A stretch of 64,000 nucleotides of DNA from CATOSP01 sp965204715 (GCA_965204715.1 OZ242009.1:3348001-3412000), one strand, 5' to 3'; counted from the stretch's first letter, positions 7,294 to 15,948 are shown. Notes: generated from the letters alone by a model not told the origin. Translations and numbers: made by a program.

Positions 7294-7604
7294 TCATCGC
7301 CTCGACCTTGATCGGTTCCCTGGCGGTTGCCCCGGCTGTCCCGTCACCCCCTCGGAGTTCCGCTGGACTGACTGCCCGACTGCCGTTGCCTACCCGCCTG
7401 CCGGAACCTGAGCCTCGGCGTTGCTGCTGCCCCCACCGACCAATGAGTCCACTCACTCCATGGCCGTGGGGGCGCTAACAGGTCTCGTTATGTATGAACA
7501 TTCTCCTCATCGATCTGCACCTCTCCTCGCGCTGGCGGTGCGTAACTACCCTCGCTCGATGAGCGCCTCCACCGGTGCATCACCCTTGGGTGCTCTCCCC
7601 TCAG

Positions 7605-7620
7605 CCTCCACCGGTGGAGG
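7605..7620. repeat. 16-bp perfect palindrome
   Basis: CCTCCACCGGTGGAGG is fully self-complementary. A similar half, CCTCCACCGGTG, lies about 40 nt upstream near 7567, so the motif is partly repeated. It could be a protein-binding site. Confidence 0.45.
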
Positions 7621-7742
7621 GCGAACAAGGGAACTTCCACTGGTGCAGCCACTCGAAATCTCGGACCATAGTGGCCTCCTTTCTCCGAAGGGACAAGGTA
7701 GTAATGCGTGTTACTATCATGCCGGAGACGGGAAATGCGGGG

Positions 7743-7784
7743 TATGGGGTGTTTCCCTACTATTGACGCGGGAAACACCCCATA
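7743..7784. repeat. 15-bp perfect inverted repeat downstream of the LuxR-type regulator
   Basis: TATGGGGTGTTTCCC (7743-7757) is perfectly inverted at 7770-7784 with a 12-nt spacer. It lies 57 nt past the stop of the LuxR-type regulator. The minus-strand flank is not T-rich, so a classical terminator is doubtful. The arms resemble the G3-N6-C3 element at 7209-7220. Confidence 0.5.
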
Positions 7785-7840
7785 AGGAGTGTCCAATATG
7801 GGAACAGCAGAGGAGGAATGCCTGGATGTGTGTAGATGGG

Positions 7841-8491
7841 TTAGTCTACGGAGACCATCCCGTGCTTGACTGCAAACCGGACCAAGCCCGCCAGGTCGTG
7901 GATGTCCAGCTTGGACATCAGACTGGCCCGGTGTTTCTCCACAGTCTTCGCGCTGACGACCAGGTCCTGGGCTATGGAGTTGTTAGTACCGCCCTCCGCA
8001 AGGAGTTGCAGCACTTCAGTTTCCCGGCGGGTCAGCTTTTCCAGCTTGCCGGATTCTTCATCGGCATCGGACCTGGAAAAGAAGTCATCGACGATCGACC
8101 CGGCGATGGGTGGACTGAGATAGGTCTCTCCATTCACGGCAGCCCTGATGGCCAACAATAGTTCTTCCCCGACAGCCCGCTTGAGCACATATCCCTTCGC
8201 CCCGCGCCGTAGGGCATGACGGACCATCGTGTCGTCGGCGTGCATGGACAGGATTACGACCTGAGTCTGGGATGAGCCAGAGCGGATTTCCTGTGTGGCC
8301 TGAATTCCGTTCAAGCGCGGCATGGAAATGTCCATCACAATAATATCGGGGGCCAGCGACTCCGCCAACTCGACGGCCTCCAGGCCGTTCTCGGCCTCCC
8401 CGACCACGTCGATGTCCTCGGCTTTTTCCAGCAGCATCCTGATCCCCTGGCGGACCAGGTGGTGGTCATCGGCTATAATTACACTGACCAT
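7841..8491 (-). CDS. LuxR/NarL-family response regulator
   Basis: 216 residues with two clear domains. The receiver (1 to about 120) begins MVSVIIADDHHLVRQGIRML with the acidic pair DD, has phospho-acceptor Asp in PDIIVMDISMPRLNG, Ser in VVILSMHADD and Lys in GYVLKRA. A linker leads to a C-terminal helix-turn-helix (about 150-210): LTRRETEVLQLLAEGGTNNSIAQ then SAKTVEKHRASLMSKL. This is the NarL/DosR/UhpA type that activates promoters when phosphorylated. It lies 17 nt downstream of its cognate kinase in the same operon. Confidence 0.93.
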   Translation of the reverse strand: MVSVIIADDHHLVRQGIRMLLEKAEDIDVVGEAENGLEAVELAESLAPDIIVMDISMPRLNGIQATQEIRSGSSQTQVVILSMHADDTMVRHALRRGAKGYVLKRAVGEELLLAIRAAVNGETYLSPPIAGSIVDDFFSRSDADEESGKLEKLTRRETEVLQLLAEGGTNNSIAQDLVVSAKTVEKHRASLMSKLDIHDLAGLVRFAVKHGMVSVD

Positions 8492-8508
8492 TTCATCCCC
8501 CTCCCCTG

Positions 8509-10170
8509 CTATACGTTGCCATACGGCACGGACGCCACCAGGCGGGCGCCCTTGCCGGGTGTTGATTCTATGTCAACTCTTCCGCCCAGAAGCTCGAACC
8601 GCTCCCGCATACCTATCAGCCCGATTCCCAGGCCTTTATTGCCCCAGCCATTGCCTGGTGGACGGACGAACCCTTTGCCATCGTCCTCCACGGACAGGGT
8701 GACGGCCTCGTCACTCCGGCGCAGCCTTACGTCGACTGTTGTCGCCTCAGCATGCCGGGCTACGTTGGTCAGGGACTCCTGAAGAAAGCGGTATAGGCAA
8801 ATCGTCACCGCGTCAGACAACCCCAGGGACTCTTCGCCAGAGTAGTCGATATGCAGGTGGGTGCGCTGGGCGAATTCCCGGCAGTATCCTTCCAGGGTGT
8901 CGTTCAATCCTACCGCATCCAGTTCTGGAGGGCGCAGCCCACGGGCCAGGAGGCGGATTTTCTCCATTGTGGTCTCGGTCATGTCCACCGCGCTGGCCAG
9001 CGTATCCCGGAGGGCGGCCGCATCATCGGGCATGTCGGACTGGACCAGGCCCAGACTTATCTTGAGCGCAGTCAGGGCCTGTCCTGCCTCGTCGTGCAAT
9101 TCGCGGGAGACACGGTGTCTCTCCTCTTCCTCTTCAGATATGACCCGCATGGTCAATTGCCGCAGGCGCTCCCGCTCCAACTCCAACTGCTCATAAAGCC
9201 GGGCATTGGCTATGGCTCCCGATATCTGCGCGCCTACGCTCTCTGCAAGGTGCAAGTCTCTATCTGTGTAGGCGTTGGGTTGAGTAGACTCCAGGTGGAG
9301 CACCCCAATGACCTCATCATGGGATATTAGCGGCACCGAGAGAAAGGAACGGAATCCGGCTTCGTAGGCTGGCAACGGTCCGGTAAACCGCTGCCGCAAG
9401 TCGTTGATGTCCTTGGGCTGGATGAGCAGCCCGGCTCTGCGCAGGATCACTTCCTGCGTCGGGGAACTGTCCAGGGCGGCCACATCCCCTCGCCGGCGCT
9501 GGGCAACATCTCCGCCACTGACGTAGGCGGTGGTGAACACGTCCTGTTCCGGGCCGGCGATGGTGATCACGATCCGCTCAGAGGCGATAAGCTCCCTGAC
9601 CTGTTGGGCGAATGGCTCATACACTTCCTCGACGTTGAGCGATGAACTGATGATCCGTCCTATCGTCGCCAGCCTGCGGACCTGTTCCTCAGCCTGTTTC
9701 CGTTCCGTAATGTCCCTGAGCACCGCCAGGGTAGCCGGTTCGCCGTTGAATGTAATTGCCACCGCGGATGACTCAACCGTACGGACTTCCCCAGTGGTCC
9801 GTCGAATGCGGTATTCGTACACGCCCGGCACTGGTTCGCCTCGTTCCCGGGCCAATGTCCGCGCCCGTACCGTGGGACGGTCTTCCGGAACGATGAAGTG
9901 GTCGAGCGAAAGGCCGGATGCCTGGCTCATGTCATCCAGGCCGTGCAGAGTCAGGAAGGCATTGTTCACGAACACCCGGGTGGTGCCGACATTGATAACG
10001 ATGGCATCCGCCACGTTCTCGACAGCGGCGCGGTACTGCTCTTCCCTCTCCCTCACGGTCTCCCAAACGCGGTTGCGTTCGGCTTCGACCATCTCCATCT
10101 CGGAGATACGCTGGCGCAGGTCTTCCAGTTCAGAGAGGAGCGGGCTTGTTTCGGATGGCCTCTGGTCCAA
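8509..10170 (-). CDS. PAS-GAF sensor histidine kinase (HisKA_3, NarX/DosS type)
   Basis: 553 residues from a TTG at 10170. Order: an N-terminal coiled segment (SELEDLRQRISEMEMVEAER), a PAS domain (about 45-160, ending LRDITERKQAEEQV), a GAF domain (about 175-325, with FRSFLSVPLISHDEVIGVLH), a HisKA_3 dimerisation domain with phospho-acceptor His in RVSRELHDEAGQAL, and an HATPase_c domain (LQESLTNVARHAEAT as N box, VEDDGKGF as G box, then GLGIGLIGMRER). There are no membrane segments, so it is a cytoplasmic sensor. PAS and GAF could bind haem or a small ligand, but no diagnostic residues can be assigned. It is co-transcribed with the regulator downstream. Confidence 0.93.
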   Translation of the reverse strand: MDQRPSETSPLLSELEDLRQRISEMEMVEAERNRVWETVREREEQYRAAVENVADAIVINVGTTRVFVNNAFLTLHGLDDMSQASGLSLDHFIVPEDRPTVRARTLARERGEPVPGVYEYRIRRTTGEVRTVESSAVAITFNGEPATLAVLRDITERKQAEEQVRRLATIGRIISSSLNVEEVYEPFAQQVRELIASERIVITIAGPEQDVFTTAYVSGGDVAQRRRGDVAALDSSPTQEVILRRAGLLIQPKDINDLRQRFTGPLPAYEAGFRSFLSVPLISHDEVIGVLHLESTQPNAYTDRDLHLAESVGAQISGAIANARLYEQLELERERLRQLTMRVISEEEEERHRVSRELHDEAGQALTALKISLGLVQSDMPDDAAALRDTLASAVDMTETTMEKIRLLARGLRPPELDAVGLNDTLEGYCREFAQRTHLHIDYSGEESLGLSDAVTICLYRFLQESLTNVARHAEATTVDVRLRRSDEAVTLSVEDDGKGFVRPPGNGWGNKGLGIGLIGMRERFELLGGRVDIESTPGKGARLVASVPYGNV

Positions 10171-10374
10171 AAGAGGTCACCTGCCTGATGCGAGTGTCCG
10201 GGGCGGCGGGTAGAACGTATTGCAATCCAACAGCACAGGTGTGCGATGATTGGTCTACGATTTTACACTGACCAGGGCGGCAGGTACAGGAATTGGGCTA
10301 CATGATAGTGTAGGTGGCCATTGGCAGGCTCCGGTCTATCAACGATAAGCACCGGGAACAATGCAGAAAGTAGA

Positions 10375-10398
10375 AGGCCGCCCTCTCCGGGGCGGCCT
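10375..10398 (-). terminator. Terminator-like hairpin after the zinc-ribbon gene
   Basis: AGGCCGCC (10375-10382) pairs with GGCGGCCT (10391-10398) across an 8-nt loop, 20 nt past the stop of the minus-strand zinc-ribbon gene. On that strand it is followed by the pyrimidine-rich TCTACTTTCTGC. Confidence 0.6.
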
Positions 10399-10418
10399 AT
10401 CTTTCCTGGGGTCAGGGC

Positions 10419-10706
10419 TTACCGCCGCAAGGCGCTGAAGCAATCGCTGCAATACACTGGGCGGTCGCCACGCGGGCGGAAGGGCACCATGGTGTCAACG
10501 CCGCACTGGGCGCAGACCGCGGGGTGCATTTCACGCTCTCCGCCGCCATAGCCACGCTGCTGGCTCCGCCGGGCGCTCCGGCACTCGGGGCAGCGCTTGG
10601 GTTCGTTGGTGTATCCCCTGGAAGCGAAGAACTCCTGCTCTCCCGCCGTGAATATGAACGGCGCCCCACATTCCACGCAAGTGAGACTCTTGTCCGAGAT
10701 CGCCAT
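10419..10706 (-). CDS. Small double zinc-ribbon protein
   Basis: About 95 residues from ATG 10706, chosen because GGAGG lies 8 nt upstream. There are two zinc-ribbon-like pairs. The first is SLTCVECGAPFIFTAGEQEF closed by CPECRSARR. The second is AVCAQCGVD closed by VYCSDCFSALRR. An Arg/Gly/Gln-rich linker (RRSQQRGYGGGERE) separates them. The first ribbon resembles the probable zinc-binding (zf-trcl) family of short bacterial proteins. It may bind nucleic acid or protein; function unknown. It stands alone between the kinase operon and a divergent membrane protein. Confidence 0.8.
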   Translation of the reverse strand: MAISDKSLTCVECGAPFIFTAGEQEFFASRGYTNEPKRCPECRSARRSQQRGYGGGEREMHPAVCAQCGVDTMVPFRPRGDRPVYCSDCFSALRR

Positions 10707-10937
10707 CTGGATGGCCTCCATATGATGTTTCTTGGTTCAGTCGAGGTCATCCGATGCTAGGGGTAACGCTAAAGAAGATACCACCAACTGGAAACCTTAA
10801 CTTGCACCTGAGTGCATTATAACAGATATTAAGGGTTCTAAGGCCAGATGTTCACGTCACAGGCGGTGTCTTTTACTCCTGGAGGAGGTTCAAGGATATA
10901 GCGGTCTAGGGCTGAAGCAGTATCAGAGGAGGCCATC

Positions 10938-11168
10938 TTGCTGGCGTTGTTTGGTTCCGTCGCGGTGGCGATAATGTTCGTGAGTTACTGGCTGGAGCGC
11001 CGGTCGAAATGGATGGTCTTGGTTTTCGCCCTCGGCTGTGCTATGACCGCGGCCTACAGCGGGTTGATTTCAGCATACCCCGTCACGGTCATCGAAGGGT
11101 TATGGGCATTGGTAGCGTTACGACGGTTTGTGCAACGTCACAGGAATGAATCTCCAGTGTTAGAATAG
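10938..11168 (+). CDS. Small integral membrane protein (76 aa)
   Basis: Starts with TTG at 10938, supported by an AGAGGAGG site. Two or three hydrophobic helices are visible: LALFGSVAVAIMFVSYWL, WMVLVFALGCAMTAAYSGLI and VIEGLWALVALRRFV. A short charged C-terminus (QRHRNESPVLE) follows. Family not recognised. It ends 22 nt before the hydantoinase-like gene on the same strand, so it is probably co-transcribed with it. Confidence 0.65.
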   Translation: MLALFGSVAVAIMFVSYWLERRSKWMVLVFALGCAMTAAYSGLISAYPVTVIEGLWALVALRRFVQRHRNESPVLE

Positions 11169-11190
11169 CTGCCAAAAGGGAGGAAGAACT

Positions 11191-12642
11191 ATGCTGGATT
11201 TGATCATCAAAGGCGGGACCGTAATAACGCCCTCGGGAGCAGGGCAATGGGACATCGGAATATCAGGAGAGCGGATAGCCGCCGTCGCCCTGCCGGGACT
11301 GCTGCCGGAGGACGGCGCCAGGATGATTGACGCCAGCGGCAAGATAGTGGTGCCCGGCGGCATCGAGACCCACGCCCATGCTGCGGCTAATGTGCAGCCG
11401 GGAGCGCGGGAACTGGTGGCCGGAGTGCCCAACGCTGGTCCCATCGAGCATTCCCTGGGGGCGATTTGGGGCGGTACCACGACCGTCATAGACTTCGCGC
11501 CAGTGCCCAACGAAGGGGACTTGGTCAGGGGCATCCATGAATTCATCGAGCCGTGGCGGGAGAACGCCTATACCGATTACTCTACCCACTGCATATACAA
11601 TCAGTTCAGTTCGCCCGACGCCATTTCCCGCTACGGTGAACTGGTCAACGCGGGGTTCCCCAGCGTCAAGATATTTACCACGGACATTCGACCTCCGGAG
11701 GGCCGGGTCAATTCACTGACTCCCATAGGTAAGATCGATGCGGGCCGGCTGGAGCATGTGATGAACGAAATCGCCCGCCACGGCGGCGTTCTGGCAGTGC
11801 ATGGAGAGGACGACGAATTGGTGATGTACAACTACCTGCTGGCCCAGCAGCGAGGTCACTGGGACTGGTACAACGTCCACATGATCCACTCCAAGACGGT
11901 GGAAGACCTGGCGTTTCGGAGCACGGTCCGTCTGGCGGAGCGCACTGGTGTAGGGCTGTACTTTGTCCATGTGACAGCCAAGGACGGTCTCGATGTTATT
12001 TCCGAGGCGCGCAGCAACGGCCTGCCCGTCTATGGCGAGGTGCTGACCCTGGCCCTGTCATTCAACTGCGACCGCTACCGGGAACCCGACGGTATGAAGT
12101 ATCACACCTACCCATCGTTGAAATACGAGGAGGACCGGCTCCATTTGTGGGACGGCCTCCACCGTTCCGACCTGACGTTCACCGCCACCGACAGCAGCTT
12201 CACGACCTACCTGGACAAGATCGCAGGGCGCAACGTGGTCGATGTGAGGGGCGGCAACATTGGCATCGAGATTCGCATGGGAGTCAACTACACCGAGGCA
12301 GTTGTGAAACAGGGGATGACCCTGGAGCGTTTCGCCGACGTCACCTCGACCAATGCCGCCAAGCTGCTGGGTCTATATCCTCGAAAGGGCGCAATAGCTC
12401 CGGGCAGCGACGCCGACCTGTGCATTATAGACCCATCGTTCAAGAAAACACTGACAATGGACGATCTGCACGTCCGCGACTACAGTCCCTGGGAGGGTTG
12501 GGAGGTCGAAGGTTGGCCTACGACGGTGCTGTTGCGCGGCAAGGTGATGATAGAGGGCGGTCAATTGCTGGGTTCGCCGGACGACGGGCAGCTTATTCCC
12601 CGGAAGATTGATCCGATGCCGTTGCGGCGGCCCGCGTTCTAA
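11191..12642 (+). CDS. Dihydropyrimidinase/hydantoinase-family cyclic amidohydrolase
   Basis: 483 residues with GGGAGG before the ATG. It has the full binuclear metal set of the hydantoinase group. THAHA (His61/His63) follows strand 1; Lys160 in SVKIFTT is the expected carboxylated lysine. His204 in LAVHGEDD, a His in YFVHVTAKDG and the late Asp in FTATDSS complete the set. The C-terminus returns to the beta-sandwich (GAIAPGSDADLCIIDP). Members hydrolyse cyclic amides such as dihydropyrimidines, hydantoins or allantoin; the exact substrate is not resolvable. It converges with the next gene, sharing 4 bp at the stops. Confidence 0.88.
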   Translation: MLDLIIKGGTVITPSGAGQWDIGISGERIAAVALPGLLPEDGARMIDASGKIVVPGGIETHAHAAANVQPGARELVAGVPNAGPIEHSLGAIWGGTTTVIDFAPVPNEGDLVRGIHEFIEPWRENAYTDYSTHCIYNQFSSPDAISRYGELVNAGFPSVKIFTTDIRPPEGRVNSLTPIGKIDAGRLEHVMNEIARHGGVLAVHGEDDELVMYNYLLAQQRGHWDWYNVHMIHSKTVEDLAFRSTVRLAERTGVGLYFVHVTAKDGLDVISEARSNGLPVYGEVLTLALSFNCDRYREPDGMKYHTYPSLKYEEDRLHLWDGLHRSDLTFTATDSSFTTYLDKIAGRNVVDVRGGNIGIEIRMGVNYTEAVVKQGMTLERFADVTSTNAAKLLGLYPRKGAIAPGSDADLCIIDPSFKKTLTMDDLHVRDYSPWEGWEVEGWPTTVLLRGKVMIEGGQLLGSPDDGQLIPRKIDPMPLRRPAF

Positions 12643-13943
12643 CTGAAGTCTGACTGGAACCGGAGCGGGTTATCCGGGTTGTCCTGTAGCCCGTTCCGGT
12701 CTACTACCCTTCCCGCCTTGATTATCAGGTCAAGGTTGCGTCCGCCCTTAAGGACTGATATGTCCGCCACCGGGTCCTTGTTCAAGACCAGGATGTCTGC
12801 CAGTTTGCCCGGCTCGACCACACCCAGGTCATCCTCCAGTCCCACCACAAAGGCGTTGTCCCGTGTACACGCGGAGATCGCTTCCAGGGGAGTATATCCG
12901 CCGTACTTCACCATAATCCCTGGCTCGTTAGCGTGCAGTTCCCCGTAGGGCATCACCGGCGAGTTCCCGCTGTCGGTCCCGCTCAGGACCTTCAGCCCAA
13001 GCTCGCGCGCCCGTTGCAGGACCGTTGCGCCTCCCTCCAGGTTGTATTTCATCTGGTCAACTTCCCGCTCGCTGCGGCCAAAGTCACGACCGTACTCGGC
13101 AGCGTGTTCCAGGAAGGTAAGAGTCGGCATGATGCGGACTCCCGCCTCGGCTACGGCGTCCAGGTCGGACTCGGTGGCCAGGTCAGCGTGGAGTATCCAG
13201 TCGAAGCCCGCTTCAGCGGCGGCACGGGTCGAGTCTGCCCCACGTGAATGGATGGTGATGCGGGCGTTTCGGCGATGGGCTTCTTCGGCAACTGCCGTTA
13301 GTTCCTCCCTGGAAATCGTCTGAATGTCACCCCATGTGCTATCGGCCATCTTGATGAAGTTCACGCCGTGCTTGCACTGACGCCGGACTTCAGTGACCAT
13401 GTCCATCACGTTGTTGCACAGCTTCCCATTCACGTGCTCCGGCGTGCCAACCCACGAAGGCTCATTGTCGGCGATGCTGCCGTAGGTGACGATGAAACGT
13501 CCGGCGCAATAGACGCGAGGGCCTTCTATCAATCCGGCGTTGATGGCCTCCCGCACAGCGACGTCGATGAACCACGTCCCGCCCGGTACGCAAACGCTGG
13601 TGACGCCTGACCGGAGCACTGTTTGAGCGTTCCGGGCCGCGCGAAGGGTGCTGAACTCCGAGCTTACGGTGCCCCTGGCGATGTTCAGTCCCGGCATCGC
13701 CGGTTGGCCGAAAGAGAGGTGGCAATGGCCATCGATCAGCCCTGGCATGATCCATTTGCCGGAGGCATCAATGGTACGCACGCTCTCAAGGTCTTCAGCG
13801 TTGACATCCGGGGGCAGAACGCCGACGCTTCGAATACGGTCGCCCTCCAGAACGATTACATCGTTTTCCACCGGGGGCCTGCCAGACCCATCAATCAAGG
13901 TACCGCCGCGAATAATCGTTGCTTTCCCGTTCGTGCCTGGCAT
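12639..13943 (-). CDS. Metal-dependent amidohydrolase (imidazolonepropionase/prolidase-like)
   Basis: 434 residues from ATG 13943, which has GGAGGG 5 nt upstream; an upstream ATG at 14003 has no such site. The amidohydrolase signature is present: IMPGLIDGHCHLS (HxH), Lys in VNFIKMADS, His in RITIHSRG, His in WILHADL and Asp in VLSGTDSGN. The N- and C-terminal strands form the small sandwich domain (GLEDDLGVVEPGKLADILVL). Many relatives act on Xaa-Pro dipeptides, imidazolonepropionate or organophosphates; the substrate is unknown. It faces the hydantoinase-like gene and heads a leftward gene that may be separate from the esterase upstream (about 100 nt gap). Confidence 0.85.
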   Translation of the reverse strand: MPGTNGKATIIRGGTLIDGSGRPPVENDVIVLEGDRIRSVGVLPPDVNAEDLESVRTIDASGKWIMPGLIDGHCHLSFGQPAMPGLNIARGTVSSEFSTLRAARNAQTVLRSGVTSVCVPGGTWFIDVAVREAINAGLIEGPRVYCAGRFIVTYGSIADNEPSWVGTPEHVNGKLCNNVMDMVTEVRRQCKHGVNFIKMADSTWGDIQTISREELTAVAEEAHRRNARITIHSRGADSTRAAAEAGFDWILHADLATESDLDAVAEAGVRIMPTLTFLEHAAEYGRDFGRSEREVDQMKYNLEGGATVLQRARELGLKVLSGTDSGNSPVMPYGELHANEPGIMVKYGGYTPLEAISACTRDNAFVVGLEDDLGVVEPGKLADILVLNKDPVADISVLKGGRNLDLIIKAGRVVDRNGLQDNPDNPLRFQSDFS

Positions 13944-14041
13944 ACGACCCTCCAAGAAGTGTAATGCACCAGCCCTGTCAATGGACAACAAGGCCGTTCT
14001 CACTGGGAGGAATTCTTTCGCGAATCATGTCCCCGGAGTGT

Positions 14042-14980
14042 CTAACTCACACCCACCTGCGAAAAGGCTGCCCTTAGCGCGGCCGTTGCTTCCTCTATGG
14101 CCAACTTGCCCTTGTCCAGAACAGCGGACTGGCTGAAGAAACCATGAGTCATGCCGTCATACCGTGTGCATTGGGCGGGAGTTCCAGCCTCTCGCAGCTT
14201 GGCGGCGTAAGCCTCACCCTCGTCGCACAGGGGGTCGTACTCGGCGGTGATCACCAGTGCTGGCGGGAGGCCGGATAGGTCCTTGGCCTGCATCGGTGCG
14301 GCGTATGGGTTCTGAGCGTCGGCGTCCGACACCAGGTAATGGTCCCAATACCATCTCATCGCGTCCTGACTCAGGCCGTAACCGTCGGCGTTGGCATGGT
14401 AGGAGTTGGTGGTGAAGTTACGCTCAGTAACGGGGTAGACCAGCAACTGGTGGACTAACGCGGGCCCTCCCCGGTCGCGGGCCATCAGGCTCACCACTGC
14501 GGCGAGATTGCCCCCGGCGCTGTCGCCGCCAACTGCGATCCTTGCCGGGTCGCCGCCTATGGCGGGGGCGTTGTCCGCCGCCCATTGGGTCGCGGCGTAG
14601 CAGTCTTCGGCAGGTCCCGGAAACTTGGTCTCCGGAGCGAGGCGGTAATCGACGGAAACCACTACGCATCCCGCTCCTACACATAGCTGGCGAGCGGTGC
14701 CGTCCGCGGTATCAAGATCGCCGACAACCCAACCGCCACCGTGGTACCAGACCAGTACCGGGAACGTACCGGTTTTCTCCGGCGTGTAAATGCGTACTGG
14801 CACATTGCCGTCCGGTCCAGGGATATTCCGGTCTTCCACCGCGGCGACCTCGGGGCCAGGCGCGCGGGGCCGCAACTTCCCGTTGGCGCGCGCCTCCTCT
14901 GGCGAGACGGTATGCGCCGGCGGCAAACCGAGTGCGGCGGTCTGTTCAAGCACCATCTGAGCTTGTGGGTCTAGTGGCAT
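14042..14980 (-). CDS. Alpha/beta-hydrolase, hormone-sensitive-lipase family esterase
   Basis: 312 residues. The oxyanion signature HGGGWVVGD occurs near residue 80. The nucleophile elbow is GGDSAGGNLAA, the acid is in ITAEYDPLCDEGE and the catalytic His is in GMTHGFF. This order and spacing are those of the HSL/bacterial arylesterase group, which hydrolyses short acyl esters. No signal peptide is seen, so it is cytoplasmic. It follows the epimerase gene by 32 nt on the same strand. Confidence 0.9.
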   Translation of the reverse strand: MPLDPQAQMVLEQTAALGLPPAHTVSPEEARANGKLRPRAPGPEVAAVEDRNIPGPDGNVPVRIYTPEKTGTFPVLVWYHGGGWVVGDLDTADGTARQLCVGAGCVVVSVDYRLAPETKFPGPAEDCYAATQWAADNAPAIGGDPARIAVGGDSAGGNLAAVVSLMARDRGGPALVHQLLVYPVTERNFTTNSYHANADGYGLSQDAMRWYWDHYLVSDADAQNPYAAPMQAKDLSGLPPALVITAEYDPLCDEGEAYAAKLREAGTPAQCTRYDGMTHGFFSQSAVLDKGKLAIEEATAALRAAFSQVGVS

Positions 14981-15012
14981 GATTTACCTCCTGTGAATGG
15001 TCTGGAGCGCGT

Positions 15013-15948
15013 CTAGGCAACAGGCGGCAACCCGCTGTCCTGCCGCACGTCGTTTATGATTTCCCGCACCCGCTGCCGGAACGGGGCATATTCAATCTCG
15101 AACTCGTCCCGCAACCGGCTGTTGTCTACCAGGTAGTTGCCGGAGTTTTCCAAGCCGCCCTGGCTGTCGAAGTCGATCTGCGCGTCCGGCAGGAAGTCCT
15201 TGACCATGTCGGCAAGGTCTCCCAGGCTGATTGGGTGGCCGCCAGAATTGTAAATTGGGTAGTGAGTGGAATCAGCCAGCAGCACTCTGGTAAAGGCTTC
15301 GGCGATGTCCTCGACATGAATGGGTAGCCGCATGAGCGCCTTCTGAGGGAAACTGACCGGCTCGCCGGAAGCAGGCAACGTGATGCAACGAACATGGTCG
15401 GTGGAACCCCTAACTTTGTCCGGCCCGGTAACGTTTGCAGGGCGTATTCCGGTGATGGACATACCGTAATTGTCGATGAACATCTGGGCCTGGAACTCAT
15501 TGAACCTCTTGTGCATGGCATACTGGCTGGTGCCATAAGAGGGTGCGTCTTCGTTAATAGGCTGGTCCCCGAAGTGACTCTGCTGGCCGCTCACTGCTAT
15601 CGAACTGGCATAGACGACGCGGTTCACCCCGCACAACCTTGCCGCCTCAAAGCAGTTGTCCATCCCGACGATGTTCAGCTTCATGGTGAAGTGGGGGCGG
15701 TCTTCGCCGCCTCCCAGCAGATAGGCAAGGTTGATGATCCGGTCAGGCTTGGCCTCCAGGATAGTCCTGGAGACGTCCTCGTAGTCGGTGACGTCGCCAT
15801 AGACCACCTTGACATTGCCGCCCAAGTTGCTGAAATCGGCTGCCGCGGGATTGATGTCCATGCAGACGACATCTTCCCCCTGTTCTACCAACCGCCGAAT
15901 GACGCGAGGGCCAATGAAGCCGGTCCCGCCAATCACGAGAATCGACAT
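15013..15948 (-). CDS. NAD(P)-dependent epimerase/dehydratase (extended SDR)
   Basis: 311 residues from ATG 15948, with GAGGAG upstream; longer frames lack a site. It starts MSILVIGGTGFIGPRVIRRL, the GxxGxxG Rossmann motif of extended SDRs. DVTD and NLAYLLGGG follow, then VVYASSIAVSG (catalytic Ser/Thr region) and YAMHK (YxxxK pair). The C-terminal portion carries substrate-binding elements such as RLPIHVEDIAEAFTRVL. It acts on nucleotide sugars or other carbonyl substrates; no specific reaction can be assigned. Same strand as the esterase. Confidence 0.85.
   Translation of the reverse strand: MSILVIGGTGFIGPRVIRRLVEQGEDVVCMDINPAAADFSNLGGNVKVVYGDVTDYEDVSRTILEAKPDRIINLAYLLGGGEDRPHFTMKLNIVGMDNCFEAARLCGVNRVVYASSIAVSGQQSHFGDQPINEDAPSYGTSQYAMHKRFNEFQAQMFIDNYGMSITGIRPANVTGPDKVRGSTDHVRCITLPASGEPVSFPQKALMRLPIHVEDIAEAFTRVLLADSTHYPIYNSGGHPISLGDLADMVKDFLPDAQIDFDSQGGLENSGNYLVDNSRLRDEFEIEYAPFRQRVREIINDVRQDSGLPPVA

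Larger units (their letters stand above)
7121..7840. other. 720-bp non-coding region rich in palindromes
   Basis: No reading frame here has a convincing start, codon use or family resemblance. The stretch holds the upstream region of the receiver/uspA operon (right-to-left transcription) and the downstream region of the LuxR-type regulator. I see at least five inverted repeats: 7186-7202, 7209-7220 (imperfect), 7255-7293, 7605-7620 and 7743-7784. It may contain operators, terminators or an unannotated small RNA. Confidence 0.6.

Noticed and set aside
7421..8161. Plus-strand open frame across the LuxR-type regulator and its downstream palindromes
   Set aside because: It overlaps the certain minus-strand regulator and crosses structured non-coding DNA; composition does not look protein-like.
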